Source of the DNA: Pseudoduganella dura
GTDB lineage: Bacteria; Pseudomonadota; Gammaproteobacteria; Burkholderiales; Burkholderiaceae_D
Length of the DNA stretch: 64,000 nucleotides
Direction: 5' to 3'
NCBI RefSeq assembly: GCF_009727155.1
Contig: NZ_WNWM01000002.1
Location: 4,278,001 to 4,342,000 of the forward strand
This document shows positions 56,224 through 64,000 of the stretch, in pieces. A program made the translations under genes and the position numbers. Each line of letters begins with the position of its first letter. Within the stretch, counting starts at the first letter, position 1. The notes beneath the pieces were generated by a model. That model was given only the letters and a program-made list of their open reading frames with translations, ran no database searches and was not told the DNA's origin.

Positions 56224-58494
56224 ATGCGTGCACAGGGTTACCTGGCCTTTACCGTCGGCATCTGCCTGACCGCCTGGGCATGTCTGTTCGCGATGGAAAC
56301 GCAGGACCGTCACATCGCCGACCGCTTCGGCCACGACATGGACAAGGTGGCGCGCGATACCGAGGCGCGCCTGAAGACCTACTTCGACACGCTGCTGGCG
56401 ATCCGCGGCACGTTCAGCGTGCATGGACAGATGAGCCGTGCCGACTTCCATCGCTACGTGGCCGAGCTGCACCTGACCGAGCGCTATCCGGGGTTCCAGG
56501 GAATCCAGTGGGTGCTGCGCGTACCCGAAGCGGAACTGCCCCGCCACGTGGCGACCGTGCGCGCCGATACCGGCATCGTGCCGGGCGGCTATCCCGATTA
56601 CCGCATCCATCCCGTGATCGAGCGCGCCGAACACTATCCGATCGTCTATACCGAACCGATGGCCGGCAACGAGAACGCGTTCGGGCTCGACCTGGCCGCG
56701 CTGCCGGCGCACCTGCGCGCGCTGGAGCTGGGGCGCGACAGCGGCGAGCTGGTGGCCACGGAGCGCATCACGCTGGTGCAGGATGCCAGCGGCCAGCCCG
56801 GCTTCATCGCGCGCCTGCCGGTCTACCGCAAGAACGTGCCGCTGGGTACCGTGGAGCAGCGGCGCGATGCGCTGGTGGGCTTTGTCGCGATCGTGTTCCG
56901 CGTTACCGACCTGATGCGCGAAGTGATCGAACCGCAGCTGCTGAGCCACGTGCACGTGGTGATCCACGATACCGGCTATGTGCTCGACGGCACGCCGCCG
57001 ACACCGACGATCGACGGCCTGCTGTTCGACAGCGCGGGCAAGCTGGGCGGCGCACGGGAGGCGCGCCGCACGGTGCCGGGGCTGCTGTCGAAGGCGGTGC
57101 TGAACGTTGGCCAGCGCCGCTGGCTGCTGCAGGTGCAGGGGTACGACGGCAGCCGCTACGGACGCGGCCATGAAACGATCTACCTGATCGGCGGCTGCGG
57201 CTTCCTGATCAGCACGCTGATCGGCGTGTTGCTGGTCACGCTGCAGCGGCGGCGCGCGCTGGCGCACACGCTGCGTGCCGCGCTCGAAGAACAGCGCGCA
57301 TTGCAGGACAGCGCCGTGGTGGGCATCGGCCTGTTTTCCGATGGCCGCATCGTGCGCTGCAATCGCGGCCTGGAGGAAATGCTGGGCTACCCGAACGGCA
57401 CGCTGGCCGGCCAGCCGACCACGATGCTGGTGCCGGATGGGAGCGACCCGTTCGACTGCGGCCTGGCCGGGCAGCGCATGCACCGCGAGCTGGAACTGAC
57501 CCGGCGCGGTGGCGACAGCCTGTGGTGCATCGTCAACGGGCGCATGCTGGACCGGCAGGCGCCGGACAAGGGCTGCGTATGGGTGCTGTGCGACATCAGC
57601 GACCGGCGCCACACCGAAGCCGCGCTCGAAAGCACCCTGCACGAGGTGGCGCAGCAGAAGGAGCAGGTGGAAGAGGCGCACCGCGAGCTTTCCAATGTGC
57701 TGCACCAGTTGCGGCAGGCGCAGGATACGTTGATCACCTCGGAAAAAATGGCGGCGCTGGGCGCCCTGGTGGCCGGCATCGCGCATGAACTGAACACGCC
57801 GATCGGCAACAGCCTGCTGACGGCTACCGCGCTGGCCGACATGGTGGCCGACTTCGAACGCCAGCTCGAAGGCCCCGGCGTGCGGCGCTCGGCGCTGGAA
57901 GCGCACCTGAACGATGCCAAGACGGCCTGCGGCATCATCGCCGGCGCGCTCGGCAAGGCGGCCGACCTGATCACGTCGTTCAAGCAGGTGGCGGTCGACC
58001 AGACATCGGACCAGCGGCGCCGCTTCGACCTGGCCAGCGTGGTGCACGACACGCTGGCGACCTATTCCGCGCAACTGCGGCGCGCCGGTTGCGAAGTGCG
58101 GGTCGACATACCGGGCAACCTCGACTGCGACTCGTACCCGGGCAGCATCAGCCAGGTGCTCAGTAACCTGATCAACAATGCGCTGCTGCATGCGTTCGTC
58201 GGCCGGCCCGACGGCCTGGTGACGATCGCCGCCCGTGCGCTGGACGGCGACATGGTCGAGCTGCGCTTCATGGACGACGGCGTGGGCATGAACCACCGCA
58301 CGCTGCACCAGATCTACGATCCGTTCTTCACCACCAAGATGGGGCAGGGCGGTTCCGGGCTGGGCATGAACATCGTCTACAACATCGTCACGGGCGTGCT
58401 GAAGGGCAGCATCCGCGTGGAGTCCACGCCAGGCAGCGGCACGGCGGTGGTGCTCATGCTGCCGCGCACGGTACCGCACGCCGCCGCTGCCTGA
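56224..58494 (+). CDS. CHASE-PAS sensor histidine kinase
   Basis: The 756-residue protein has a membrane helix at the N-terminus (about 6-24), a periplasmic CHASE domain (about 45-280; YPGFQGIQWVLRVPEAELP and NAFGLDLAAL), a second membrane helix (about 319-338), a PAS-like region (350-460), a coiled coil (470-510), a HisKA domain with His521 (AGIAHELNTPIGNSL) and an HATPase domain (LSNLINNALLHAF, DDGVGMN, GSGLGMNIVYNI). The CHASE domain senses small external ligands. The kinase has no adjacent response regulator, so its partner is elsewhere. The H-box with LNTPIG is typical for the group of kinases with a four-helix HWE-less HisKA. Confidence 0.9.
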   Translation: MRAQGYLAFTVGICLTAWACLFAMETQDRHIADRFGHDMDKVARDTEARLKTYFDTLLAIRGTFSVHGQMSRADFHRYVAELHLTERYPGFQGIQWVLRVPEAELPRHVATVRADTGIVPGGYPDYRIHPVIERAEHYPIVYTEPMAGNENAFGLDLAALPAHLRALELGRDSGELVATERITLVQDASGQPGFIARLPVYRKNVPLGTVEQRRDALVGFVAIVFRVTDLMREVIEPQLLSHVHVVIHDTGYVLDGTPPTPTIDGLLFDSAGKLGGAREARRTVPGLLSKAVLNVGQRRWLLQVQGYDGSRYGRGHETIYLIGGCGFLISTLIGVLLVTLQRRRALAHTLRAALEEQRALQDSAVVGIGLFSDGRIVRCNRGLEEMLGYPNGTLAGQPTTMLVPDGSDPFDCGLAGQRMHRELELTRRGGDSLWCIVNGRMLDRQAPDKGCVWVLCDISDRRHTEAALESTLHEVAQQKEQVEEAHRELSNVLHQLRQAQDTLITSEKMAALGALVAGIAHELNTPIGNSLLTATALADMVADFERQLEGPGVRRSALEAHLNDAKTACGIIAGALGKAADLITSFKQVAVDQTSDQRRRFDLASVVHDTLATYSAQLRRAGCEVRVDIPGNLDCDSYPGSISQVLSNLINNALLHAFVGRPDGLVTIAARALDGDMVELRFMDDGVGMNHRTLHQIYDPFFTTKMGQGGSGLGMNIVYNIVTGVLKGSIRVESTPGSGTAVVLMLPRTVPHAAAA

Positions 58495-58805
58495 CCGCCA
58501 CGCCGCCGGCATGCACCACGGGCAGGCAAACGCTCCCGAACGGTGCCGTGCATCGTGCGCGGCACCAGAATGGACCGCTGCCGCGCAAACGCCAAAACAA
58601 CTTTATTCGATGCGGCGCTCCCCGATCGGGCGCGGCAGTCCTTGCTGGTGCGCCGGTGCACCAGCGCATGGCGCCGCCGGCCAATATCGTGCGCCGGCAT
58701 GCCTGGACGGCCCGGCGTGCATTGTCGGGCCCGGTTTTTGCTTCGCTTCAAGTAAAGAGACTGAATTTTCAGTACATCGATCAAAACTTCAAGGGGAGAA
58801 GCAAT
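58495..58805. other. Intergenic region before the FNT transporter
   Basis: About 310 bases without a convincing gene. It has a perfect palindrome CCCGATCGGG (58621-58630) and a hairpin GCTGGTGC-GCCGGT-GCACCAGC (58644-58665). No FNR or NarL box could be made out. The FNT gene has GGGGAG about eight bases before its ATG. Confidence 0.5.
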
Positions 58806-59618
58806 ATGGCGTACCTGGTGCCGACGGAATTCGTGACCAAGATGGTGGATGCGGGCGAATCGAAAATCTACATGGCCACGCGCGATGCGCTGATCCGTGC
58901 CTACATGGCCGGCGCGATCCTGGCGCTGGCGGCCGTGTTCGCGGTCAGCTGCTCGGTCGCAACCGGCGTTCCCCTGATCGGCGCCATCCTGTTCCCGGTG
59001 GGTTTCTGCATGCTGTACCTGATGGGCTTCGATCTGCTGACCGGGGTGTTCGTGCTCACGCCGCTGGCGCTGATCGACAAGCGTCCCGGCGTGACCGTCG
59101 GGCGCATCCTGAAGCATTGGGGCATCGTCTTCGTCGGCAACTTCCTCGGCGCGCTGACCGTGGCCGTGCTGATGGCCTACATGTTCACGTTCGGCTTCAA
59201 CACCGATGGCGGCAAGATCGCCCAGACCGTGGCGCACATCGGCGAAAACCGCACGACCGGCTACGCCGCCTACGGATCGGCCGGCATGCTCACGCTGTTC
59301 ATCCGCGGCATGCTGTGCAACTGGATGGTCTCGATGGGCGTCGTGGGCGCGATGATTTCCACGACCGTGGGCGGCAAGGTGCTAGCCATGTGGATGCCGA
59401 TCATGCTGTTCTTCTTCATGGCGTTCGAGCACTCGGTGGTGAACATGTTCCTGTTCCCGTTTGGCCTGATGATGGGCGGTAATTTCACGATCATGGATTA
59501 CCTGATCTGGAACGAGATCCCGACCGTGCTGGGCAACCTGGTGGGCGGCCTGGCGTTTACCGGCCTCACGCTGTACACCACGCACATCAAGACCGCCGCC
59601 AAGCGCAAGTTCAACTGA
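58806..59618 (+). CDS. Formate/nitrite transporter (FNT) family channel
   Basis: The 270-residue inner-membrane protein has six hydrophobic helices and the FNT half-helix signatures: GAILALAAVFAVSCS, GFDLLTGVF and LCNWMVSMGVV, with EHSVVNMFLFP in the second repeat. FNT proteins form pentameric channels for formate, nitrite or hydrosulfide. The neighbour is a PP2C-kinase fusion, an arrangement I associate with nitrate/nitrite assimilation genes in other proteobacteria, so nitrite is the favoured substrate. This is inference, since no nitrate or nitrite reductase gene is in the window. Confidence 0.93.
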   Translation: MAYLVPTEFVTKMVDAGESKIYMATRDALIRAYMAGAILALAAVFAVSCSVATGVPLIGAILFPVGFCMLYLMGFDLLTGVFVLTPLALIDKRPGVTVGRILKHWGIVFVGNFLGALTVAVLMAYMFTFGFNTDGGKIAQTVAHIGENRTTGYAAYGSAGMLTLFIRGMLCNWMVSMGVVGAMISTTVGGKVLAMWMPIMLFFFMAFEHSVVNMFLFPFGLMMGGNFTIMDYLIWNEIPTVLGNLVGGLAFTGLTLYTTHIKTAAKRKFN

Positions 59619-59665
59619 TCCGGGCATGCCGGCCCTGCACCAGCGGCCGGCATCCGTTACCCACC

Positions 59666-61399
59666 ATGCCCGCGCGACTCACGCTGTCCATCGGCCAGCA
59701 CACGGACCCCGGCCGCAAGGCCGTCAACCAGGACTTTCACGGCAGCTATGTGCCGCGCGAGCCGCAGTTGTCGGTAAAGGGGGCCGCGCTGGCCGTCGCC
59801 GACGGCATCGGCAGCAGCGATGTCAGCCACATCGCCAGCGAGACGGCGGTGGCCGCCTTCCTTGAAGACTACTATTGCACTTCCGATGCGTGGTCGGTGA
59901 AGACGTCGGTCGAGCGGGTGCTCGCCGCCACCAATTCCTGGCTGCATGCGCAGACGCAGCAGGGCCAGGGCCGCTACGACAAGGACCGCGGCTACGTGTG
60001 CACGTTGTCGGCGATGGTGATCAAGTCGAATACCGCGCACCTGTTCCACGTGGGCGATACGCGCATCTGCCGGGTGCATGCGGGGGCGCTCGAACCGCTC
60101 ACGGTCGACCACAGGGTGTCGCTCTCGCCCGGGCAGAGCTACCTGGCGCGCGCGCTGGGCGTGGATGCGCACCTGGAAATCGACTACCGCACGGTAAGCC
60201 TGCAGCCTGGCGACCTGTTCATGCTGGCCAGCGATGGCCTGCACGAACATGTGTCCGCGGCCGAAGTGCAGGAAGCGCTGTCGGCGGGCGCCGACCTGGA
60301 TGAAGCGGCGCGGCTGCTGGTGGCGCGTGCGCTGTCGAACGGCAGCGACGACAACATCACGGTGCAGCTCGTGCGGGTGGAAACCCTGCAGGCGCATGAC
60401 GCCGGCGAGCTGCTGCAGCAGATGGCGGAACTGCCGTTCCCGCCCCAGTTCGAGCCGCGCAGCGAATTCGACGGCTACCGCATCATGCGCCCGCTGCACG
60501 GCAGCAGCCGCAGCCACGTCTACCTGGCACTCGACCTGGCCACCGGCGAGAGCGTGGCCATCAAGACGCCGTCGATCGACCTGCGCGACGATCCCGTCTA
60601 CCTGGAACGCTTCCTGATGGAGGAGTGGATCGCGCGGCGCATCGTCAGCCCGCATGTGATCGAGCCGGTCGTCACGGAGCGCAAGCGCAGCTACGTCTAC
60701 CTGGTGACCGAATATATCGAAGGGGTCACGCTGGCGCAATGGCTGCGCGACCGCGGCAAGCCGGACCTGGACGCCGTGCGCGATATCGTTTCGCAGGTAT
60801 CCAAGGGATTGCGCGCGTTTCACCGGCTGGAGATGCTGCACCAGGATATCCGCCCCGAAAATGTGCTGGTCGACCGCACCGGCACCGCCAGGATCATCGA
60901 CTTCGGCTCGGCCAGCGTGGCCGGCGTAATGGAAATGACGCCTTTCTCTCCCGGCGGCGGCGGGGCCACGCTGGCGGGAGCGGCTTTGTATGCCGCGCCC
61001 GAATACTTCCTCGGCGAGCCGGGCACGGTGCGCTCCGACGTGTTTTCGCTGGGCTTGCTCGCCTACCACATGCTGACCGGGCAGCTGCCGTACGACGTGC
61101 GCATCCCGCAGGCGAAAAACCGCGCCGCGCAGCGCAAGCTGGTTTATACGCCGGCACGCGGCCATGACCCGTCGATTCCCGCCTGGGTCGATGCCGCCAT
61201 CGAGAAGGCGGTGTCGATCGATCCGCACAGGCGCCATGAAGACGTTTCCGAATTCGTCTTCGACCTGCACCGGCCGAACCACGCATTCCTCGCGCGCACC
61301 CGGCCGCCCCTGATCGAGCGCAATCCGGTGGCGTTCTGGAAGGGGATGTCGTTCGTGCTGTTGCTGGCACTGGTGGTGGACCTGGCGCTGCGGCGATAG
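59666..61399 (+). CDS. Bifunctional PP2C phosphatase/serine-threonine kinase
   Basis: The 577-residue protein has a PP2C-type phosphatase domain (1-240) with metal-binding aspartates in NQDF (Asp23), VADGIGSS (Asp46), LASDGLHEH (Asp190) and NGSDDNITV (Asp228). A protein kinase domain follows (270-530): Lys300 in VAIK, Glu320, catalytic loop HQDIRPEN (392-399) with Gln in place of the usual Arg, DFG at 412-414 and APE. A C-terminal membrane helix is at about 557-575. Such fusions sit near nitrate assimilation genes and could both phosphorylate and dephosphorylate a partner. It follows the FNT gene by 47 bases. Confidence 0.92.
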   Translation: MPARLTLSIGQHTDPGRKAVNQDFHGSYVPREPQLSVKGAALAVADGIGSSDVSHIASETAVAAFLEDYYCTSDAWSVKTSVERVLAATNSWLHAQTQQGQGRYDKDRGYVCTLSAMVIKSNTAHLFHVGDTRICRVHAGALEPLTVDHRVSLSPGQSYLARALGVDAHLEIDYRTVSLQPGDLFMLASDGLHEHVSAAEVQEALSAGADLDEAARLLVARALSNGSDDNITVQLVRVETLQAHDAGELLQQMAELPFPPQFEPRSEFDGYRIMRPLHGSSRSHVYLALDLATGESVAIKTPSIDLRDDPVYLERFLMEEWIARRIVSPHVIEPVVTERKRSYVYLVTEYIEGVTLAQWLRDRGKPDLDAVRDIVSQVSKGLRAFHRLEMLHQDIRPENVLVDRTGTARIIDFGSASVAGVMEMTPFSPGGGGATLAGAALYAAPEYFLGEPGTVRSDVFSLGLLAYHMLTGQLPYDVRIPQAKNRAAQRKLVYTPARGHDPSIPAWVDAAIEKAVSIDPHRRHEDVSEFVFDLHRPNHAFLARTRPPLIERNPVAFWKGMSFVLLLALVVDLALRR

Positions 61400-61410
61400 C
61401 GGCACCTGTT

Positions 61411-61461
61411 GCCGAGCCCGTGTCACTTTGGTGCCAGGCACCGATGTGACACGGGCTCGGC
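61411..61461 (+). repeat. REP unit 1 (core GGTGCCAGGCACC)
   Basis: A perfect 16-bp arm pair (61411-61426 and 61446-61461) encloses the palindromic core GGTGCCAGGCACC (61430-61442). The stem is exceptionally long for a REP. It begins 12 bases after the PP2C-kinase stop, so it may also act as a transcription-end structure. Confidence 0.88.
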
Positions 61462-61465
61462 CATT

Positions 61466-61496
61466 TGTCACTCTGGTGCCAGGCACCGATGTGACA
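61466..61496 (+). repeat. REP unit 2 (core GGTGCCAGGCACC)
   Basis: TGTCAC (61466-61471) and GTGACA (61491-61496) flank GGTGCCAGGCACC (61475-61487). It has the same orientation as unit 1, with a shorter arm pair, and lies 46 bases downstream of the RAYT stop on the other strand. Confidence 0.85.
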
Positions 61497-61542
61497 CGAA
61501 CCCGGCCGTTAGTGCGCCGGTTGTATTGCAGGCAAGATCGGG

Positions 61543-62328
61543 TCAGCAGGCAGAGCCGGGCACGCCGGCCGAGGTAATCCGGCTCACAGTTCTGACGGAT
61601 ATATTGAAATGCCGGGCGATCTGATCGCGAGAATAGGCGCCACTCATCCAGGCAGCCACAATGGCGGCATTACGGCTGGGCAGATTTCTTTCCAGTTCAT
61701 CAAGGACTGGAATTGCGGTGAATGCCTGGGAAAGATCGATGTATCGGGAAATGGCTGCCACGGGGCGCCTCTTGATCCCGGTGCCGGCATCTACAAATGC
61801 CCGGTATGCCTGAATGCGCTCGGCCAAGGCCGCGCCACTGAACTGGTCGATGACGCACATTGAATTGAGCCATTCCGGCCTGGCTTTGATACCGCTGACA
61901 TGCAGGTGCGTACTCCAGCGCCAATCATCGGCTTTCGCGGCCAGCTGCGCACGGACTGGATTCAACACGATGTAACGGAGCAGTTCGAGAAGATGCTCCT
62001 GCCGTTCCACCAGTTCGAGGTAGCAGCGGCGTTCGAATACATGGCCACTCAAGCCATGGCGCCAGTTGAACTTCTGTGCGTATTTCCCGTTGAGGTAGTG
62101 CATGGTTGCCGAGATATTTGCGTCCGGTGTTTCGACCAGCAAATGGAAGTGATTCGGCATCAGGCAAAGTCCGTAGACCACCAGGTTGAATCGCGTTGCC
62201 GCCTCGCCCAGCAAGCGAAGCCAAGCAAGATGGTCGCGGTCATCCACGAATATATTCGCGCGACGGTTCCCGCGTGATGTCACGTGATAAATCGCGCCTG
62301 AAAACTGGATTCTGTTTGGTCTGCCCAT
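61543..62328 (-). CDS. REP-associated tyrosine transposase (RAYT)
   Basis: The 261-residue protein is a single-copy Y1-type transposase relative that binds and cuts REP hairpins. The HUH motif HFH is at residues 60-62 (LMPNHFHLLVE), and the catalytic Tyr119 is in LLRYIVLNPVRA. The N-terminus (MGRPNRIQFSGAIYHVTSRGNRRANIF) is typical of this group. The C-terminal part (about 232-258, YSRDQIARHFNISVRTVSRI) is a helix-turn-helix like those of chromosomal RAYTs. REP pairs in opposite orientation lie on both sides. Such genes usually act on REPs in trans and are not known to move themselves. Confidence 0.95.
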   Translation of the reverse strand: MGRPNRIQFSGAIYHVTSRGNRRANIFVDDRDHLAWLRLLGEAATRFNLVVYGLCLMPNHFHLLVETPDANISATMHYLNGKYAQKFNWRHGLSGHVFERRCYLELVERQEHLLELLRYIVLNPVRAQLAAKADDWRWSTHLHVSGIKARPEWLNSMCVIDQFSGAALAERIQAYRAFVDAGTGIKRRPVAAISRYIDLSQAFTAIPVLDELERNLPSRNAAIVAAWMSGAYSRDQIARHFNISVRTVSRITSAGVPGSAC

Positions 62329-62405
62329 GCAGGCAAGTTAGCACCGTCCGCAAACGATGCGCTGAGTTCGGTCACGCATGCATGCGCAACTTTGCTGATG
62401 AGTCA

Positions 62406-62448
62406 GTGTCACTTCGGTGCCTGGCACCAAAGCGACACGAGCTCGGCC
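62406..62448 (-). repeat. REP unit 3 (core in inverted orientation)
   Basis: TGTCAC...GCGACA-type arms flank GGTGCCTGGCACC (62416-62428), the reverse complement of the core in units 1 and 2. The unit is part of the 75-base tandem duplication at 62406-62555. Confidence 0.85.
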
Positions 62449-62480
62449 GTTGGGACTGTCAGCGCTAACGCTCCCGCAGC

Positions 62481-62523
62481 ATGTCACTTTGGTGCCTGGC
62501 ACCAGAGTGACACGAGCTCAGCC
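62481..62523 (-). repeat. REP unit 4 (core in inverted orientation)
   Basis: TGTCAC (62482-62487) and GTGACA (62507-62512) flank GGTGCCTGGCACC (62491-62503). The arms differ by one base. It has the same orientation as unit 3 and is in the second copy of the 75-base duplication, next to the isomerase stop. Confidence 0.85.
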
Positions 62524-62533
62524 GTTGGCACTG

Positions 62534-63352
62534 TCAGCGGTACCGCTCCCGCAGCAGCGCAGCCATCGCCACGTTCAGCTCCCACGCATCCGCTACGGGC
62601 GCCTGCGAGTAGGGCAGCCGGAACGTATAGGGCGCCGGTCCGAATTCCGGCGTGATGGTGACGAGCGGGGCGCCGGCGGCGCGCCGCAGGGTAACGATGC
62701 GGTCCCACCAGCCCAGGTGGGCGGCCAGTTCGACGGCGTATTCGGGGGCGCGGAAGTCGGGCACCTGCGGGCCCTGGGCGTGGCCCACGCGGGCGTGGAT
62801 GTGCCGCACGCGCGGCAGCACGGTGTCGAGCGTGGACGGCTGGTCTTCCAGCAGCGATTCGCAGGCGGCGCACCAGTGCGACAGGTCGGCCGTCAACAGC
62901 AGGCCCGGCAGGCGCTCGAGGTAGGGGCGCAGCAGCATCGGGTGGCCGGAGAAACGGCTGCGGTGGATTTCATGCACGATCGGCACGTCGTGCTCGCGGG
63001 CGATTGCATCGGCCAGCGCGATCAGTTCCTCGTTCTGCTCCTGCGTATAGAAATCCTTGCCGGTCTGCGAATTCACCAGCAGCGGCCGCGCGGCGCACGC
63101 CTGCGCCAGCAGCGACTGCAGCGCGATGCGGTGGGCATGGAACTCGGTGTGGAACACCGTTTGCCATTGCGACACGACGAGGTCCAGCCCGGCATCGGCG
63201 ATACGCCGCAGCCAGTCCTCGCGTTCGGCGCCGTCGTCCGGCAGCGACATCTCGATGCCGTCGAACCCCGCCTCCAGCACGCGCTCGATGAACACCGGCG
63301 CGGACAGTTCGTTGTTGCCCCACTGCGGAGCGAGAATGCGGATCGCCGTCAC
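62534..63352 (-). CDS. Sugar phosphate isomerase/epimerase-like TIM-barrel protein
   Basis: The 272-residue protein has the layout of xylose-isomerase-like TIM barrels (AP endonuclease family 2 fold): IRILAPQWGNNELSAPVFIERVLEAGFDGIEMSL at the start, VHEIHRSRFSGHP, LLTADLSHWCA and HIHARVGHAQGPQVPDF. The His, Asp and Glu residues in these motifs should bind a metal. The start is a GTG that shares bases with the stop of the neighbouring PhyH-like gene (GTGA), so the two are coupled. The substrate is unknown; the REP duplication has captured its last codons. Confidence 0.88.
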   Translation of the reverse strand: MTAIRILAPQWGNNELSAPVFIERVLEAGFDGIEMSLPDDGAEREDWLRRIADAGLDLVVSQWQTVFHTEFHAHRIALQSLLAQACAARPLLVNSQTGKDFYTQEQNEELIALADAIAREHDVPIVHEIHRSRFSGHPMLLRPYLERLPGLLLTADLSHWCAACESLLEDQPSTLDTVLPRVRHIHARVGHAQGPQVPDFRAPEYAVELAAHLGWWDRIVTLRRAAGAPLVTITPEFGPAPYTFRLPYSQAPVADAWELNVAMAALLRERYR

Positions 63353-64000
63353 ACGAACCCCCGTACCGGGAACGATTCGTCGCGCTGGATCCAGTTGCGC
63401 GGCGAGTAGACCGTGCGCCCGTCCGTCACGTGCAGCGTGTACGCATGGCGCGATACCGCCGAGCGGTTCGGCGCGCTGTAGTGCGGCAGCAGTCCGTGGA
63501 AGCAGACCAGCGCGCCGGCCTTGCATTCGAGCGGCACGGCGGTGCTGTCGTCCGGCCATGGCGTGGCATCCAGTTTTTCCACCGCGATGTCGTCACCGCT
63601 GCGCACGAAGCGTTCGCGCAGCGGCGTGCGGTGCCCGCCCGGCTCGGCCCACAGGCAGCCGTTGTCCAGCGTCGCGTCTTCCAGCGCGAACCAGAACGTG
63701 GTCACGCTGATCGGGTCGGTATCGAAATAGGTCGCATCCTGGTGCCAGCGCACCTCGCCGCCGATGCCGGGCTGCTTGAAGATGTACATCGATTGCCATA
63801 CCTGCGGCTGTTCCAGTGCCAGGTCGCGGGCGACCTGCTGCAGCCGCGGGTCGTTCGAAAAGGCGCGGAATGCCGGATCGAGATCGTGCATTGCGTGCCC
63901 GATCTTGTTGATCGACAGCTCCTTCGCCTGGCGCAGCTGCCCGTCCGGGCCGAACGCCTCTTCCTCGAAGAAGCAGCGGATCGTGTTGTCGGAGCGGAGG
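63349..64000 (-). CDS. Phytanoyl-CoA dioxygenase (PhyH) family protein, partial (N-terminus beyond right edge)
   Basis: At least 216 residues are visible, and the frame runs through the right edge (starting LRSDNTIRCFFEEEAF). The Fe(II)/2-oxoglutarate motif is HQD in WHQDATYFDTDP, with the second His in LLPHYSAPNRS and an Arg in HAYTLHV-type context. NGCLWAEPGGHR is also typical of PhyH. The length missing is about 50-70 residues. Its stop shares bases with the GTG start of the isomerase-like gene, suggesting a common pathway on a small hydroxylated or sugar-like compound. Confidence 0.9.
   Translation of the reverse strand, partial: LRSDNTIRCFFEEEAFGPDGQLRQAKELSINKIGHAMHDLDPAFRAFSNDPRLQQVARDLALEQPQVWQSMYIFKQPGIGGEVRWHQDATYFDTDPISVTTFWFALEDATLDNGCLWAEPGGHRTPLRERFVRSGDDIAVEKLDATPWPDDSTAVPLECKAGALVCFHGLLPHYSAPNRSAVSRHAYTLHVTDGRTVYSPRNWIQRDESFPVRGFV

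Larger units (their letters stand above)
62406..62555. repeat. 75-base tandem duplication containing a REP and a gene 3' end
   Basis: Bases 62406-62480 and 62481-62555 align end to end (both end CTCCCGCAGC). Unit two contains the last seven codons and stop of the isomerase-like gene (minus strand); unit one holds a decayed copy with an extra in-frame stop. About ten single-base differences separate them, so the duplication is not very recent. Confidence 0.85.

Noticed and set aside
58741..58805. Possible FNR box before the FNT gene
   Set aside because: Only one half-site (ATCAA) fits; the other half does not match.
61543..62328. Active insertion sequence of the IS200 type
   Set aside because: The protein has the RAYT-type C-terminal helix-turn-helix and REP flanks, and no IS ends or target duplication are seen.

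Overview
The window reads as a GC-rich chromosomal segment of a betaproteobacterium, most probably an Oxalobacteraceae of the Massilia/Duganella/Telluria group. This is an inference from the kind of proteins present: an RTX protein with a DUF4214 domain, many c-di-GMP and two-component proteins, class 1 FBPase, a PepN of Neisseria/Burkholderiales type, and a RAYT/REP system. No rRNA gene is present. There is no phage module, plasmid gene, integrase or CRISPR array; it looks like ordinary chromosome with a few accessory patches.

Layout. 1-6271: purD (cut by the left edge), a YebC/PmpR regulator, an RTX/DUF4214 protein, a DMT exporter overlapping or abutting mgsA, a quinone oxidoreductase and a tiny membrane protein, then a DUF4136 lipoprotein. 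6464-10428: pepN, fbp and tRNA-Thr(CGT) with promoter and terminator. 10928-19370: a membrane diguanylate cyclase, an unusual secreted-protein cassette (12380-17125; the most interesting uncharacterised locus), a secreted protein and a PAS-GGDEF protein. 19612-26650: a branched-chain amino-acid type binding protein, an 821-residue low-complexity coiled-coil protein, a DUF883-like repeat protein and a large HPII catalase. 26818-31655: an EmrB/EmrA/NodT tripartite efflux operon followed by a GNAT acetyltransferase. 31674-37453: a small secreted protein, a LuxR-type response regulator overlapping tail-to-tail with a hybrid histidine kinase, a chemoreceptor, and divergently an HTH-GAF regulator.

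37517-43998 (minus strand) is a self-contained TetR-NodT-adaptor-RND efflux operon with ATGA overlaps. 44186-46853 is a DUF1800/DUF1501 pair. 46861-47301 holds a short GGGGTCAGACCCC-type repeat and a candidate small RNA. 47302-49476: a REC-histidine kinase and a 2OG-Fe dioxygenase. 49645-54866 (minus): M1 peptidase, small DUF6702-like protein and TonB-dependent receptor. 55135-58494: an OhrR-type MarR regulator that looks leaderless, a zinc-ribbon protein and a CHASE-PAS histidine kinase. 58806-61399: an FNT formate/nitrite channel plus a PP2C-kinase fusion. 61411-62555: a REP-associated tyrosine transposase (RAYT) bracketed by oppositely oriented REP hairpins, one side of which is a 75-bp tandem duplication that has captured the tail of the next gene. 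62534-64000: a sugar-phosphate isomerase-like protein and a phytanoyl-CoA dioxygenase-like protein cut by the right edge.

Themes: drug/solute efflux (two complete tripartite pumps), signalling (two GGDEF proteins, three histidine kinases, a chemoreceptor, a Ser/Thr kinase-phosphatase), oxidative stress (catalase, OhrR) and cell-envelope proteins. Many adjacent genes overlap by 1-4 bases, so translational coupling is probably common here. All long antisense open frames are treated as GC-rich shadows. Nothing was computed; all homology calls are from recognition of motifs.
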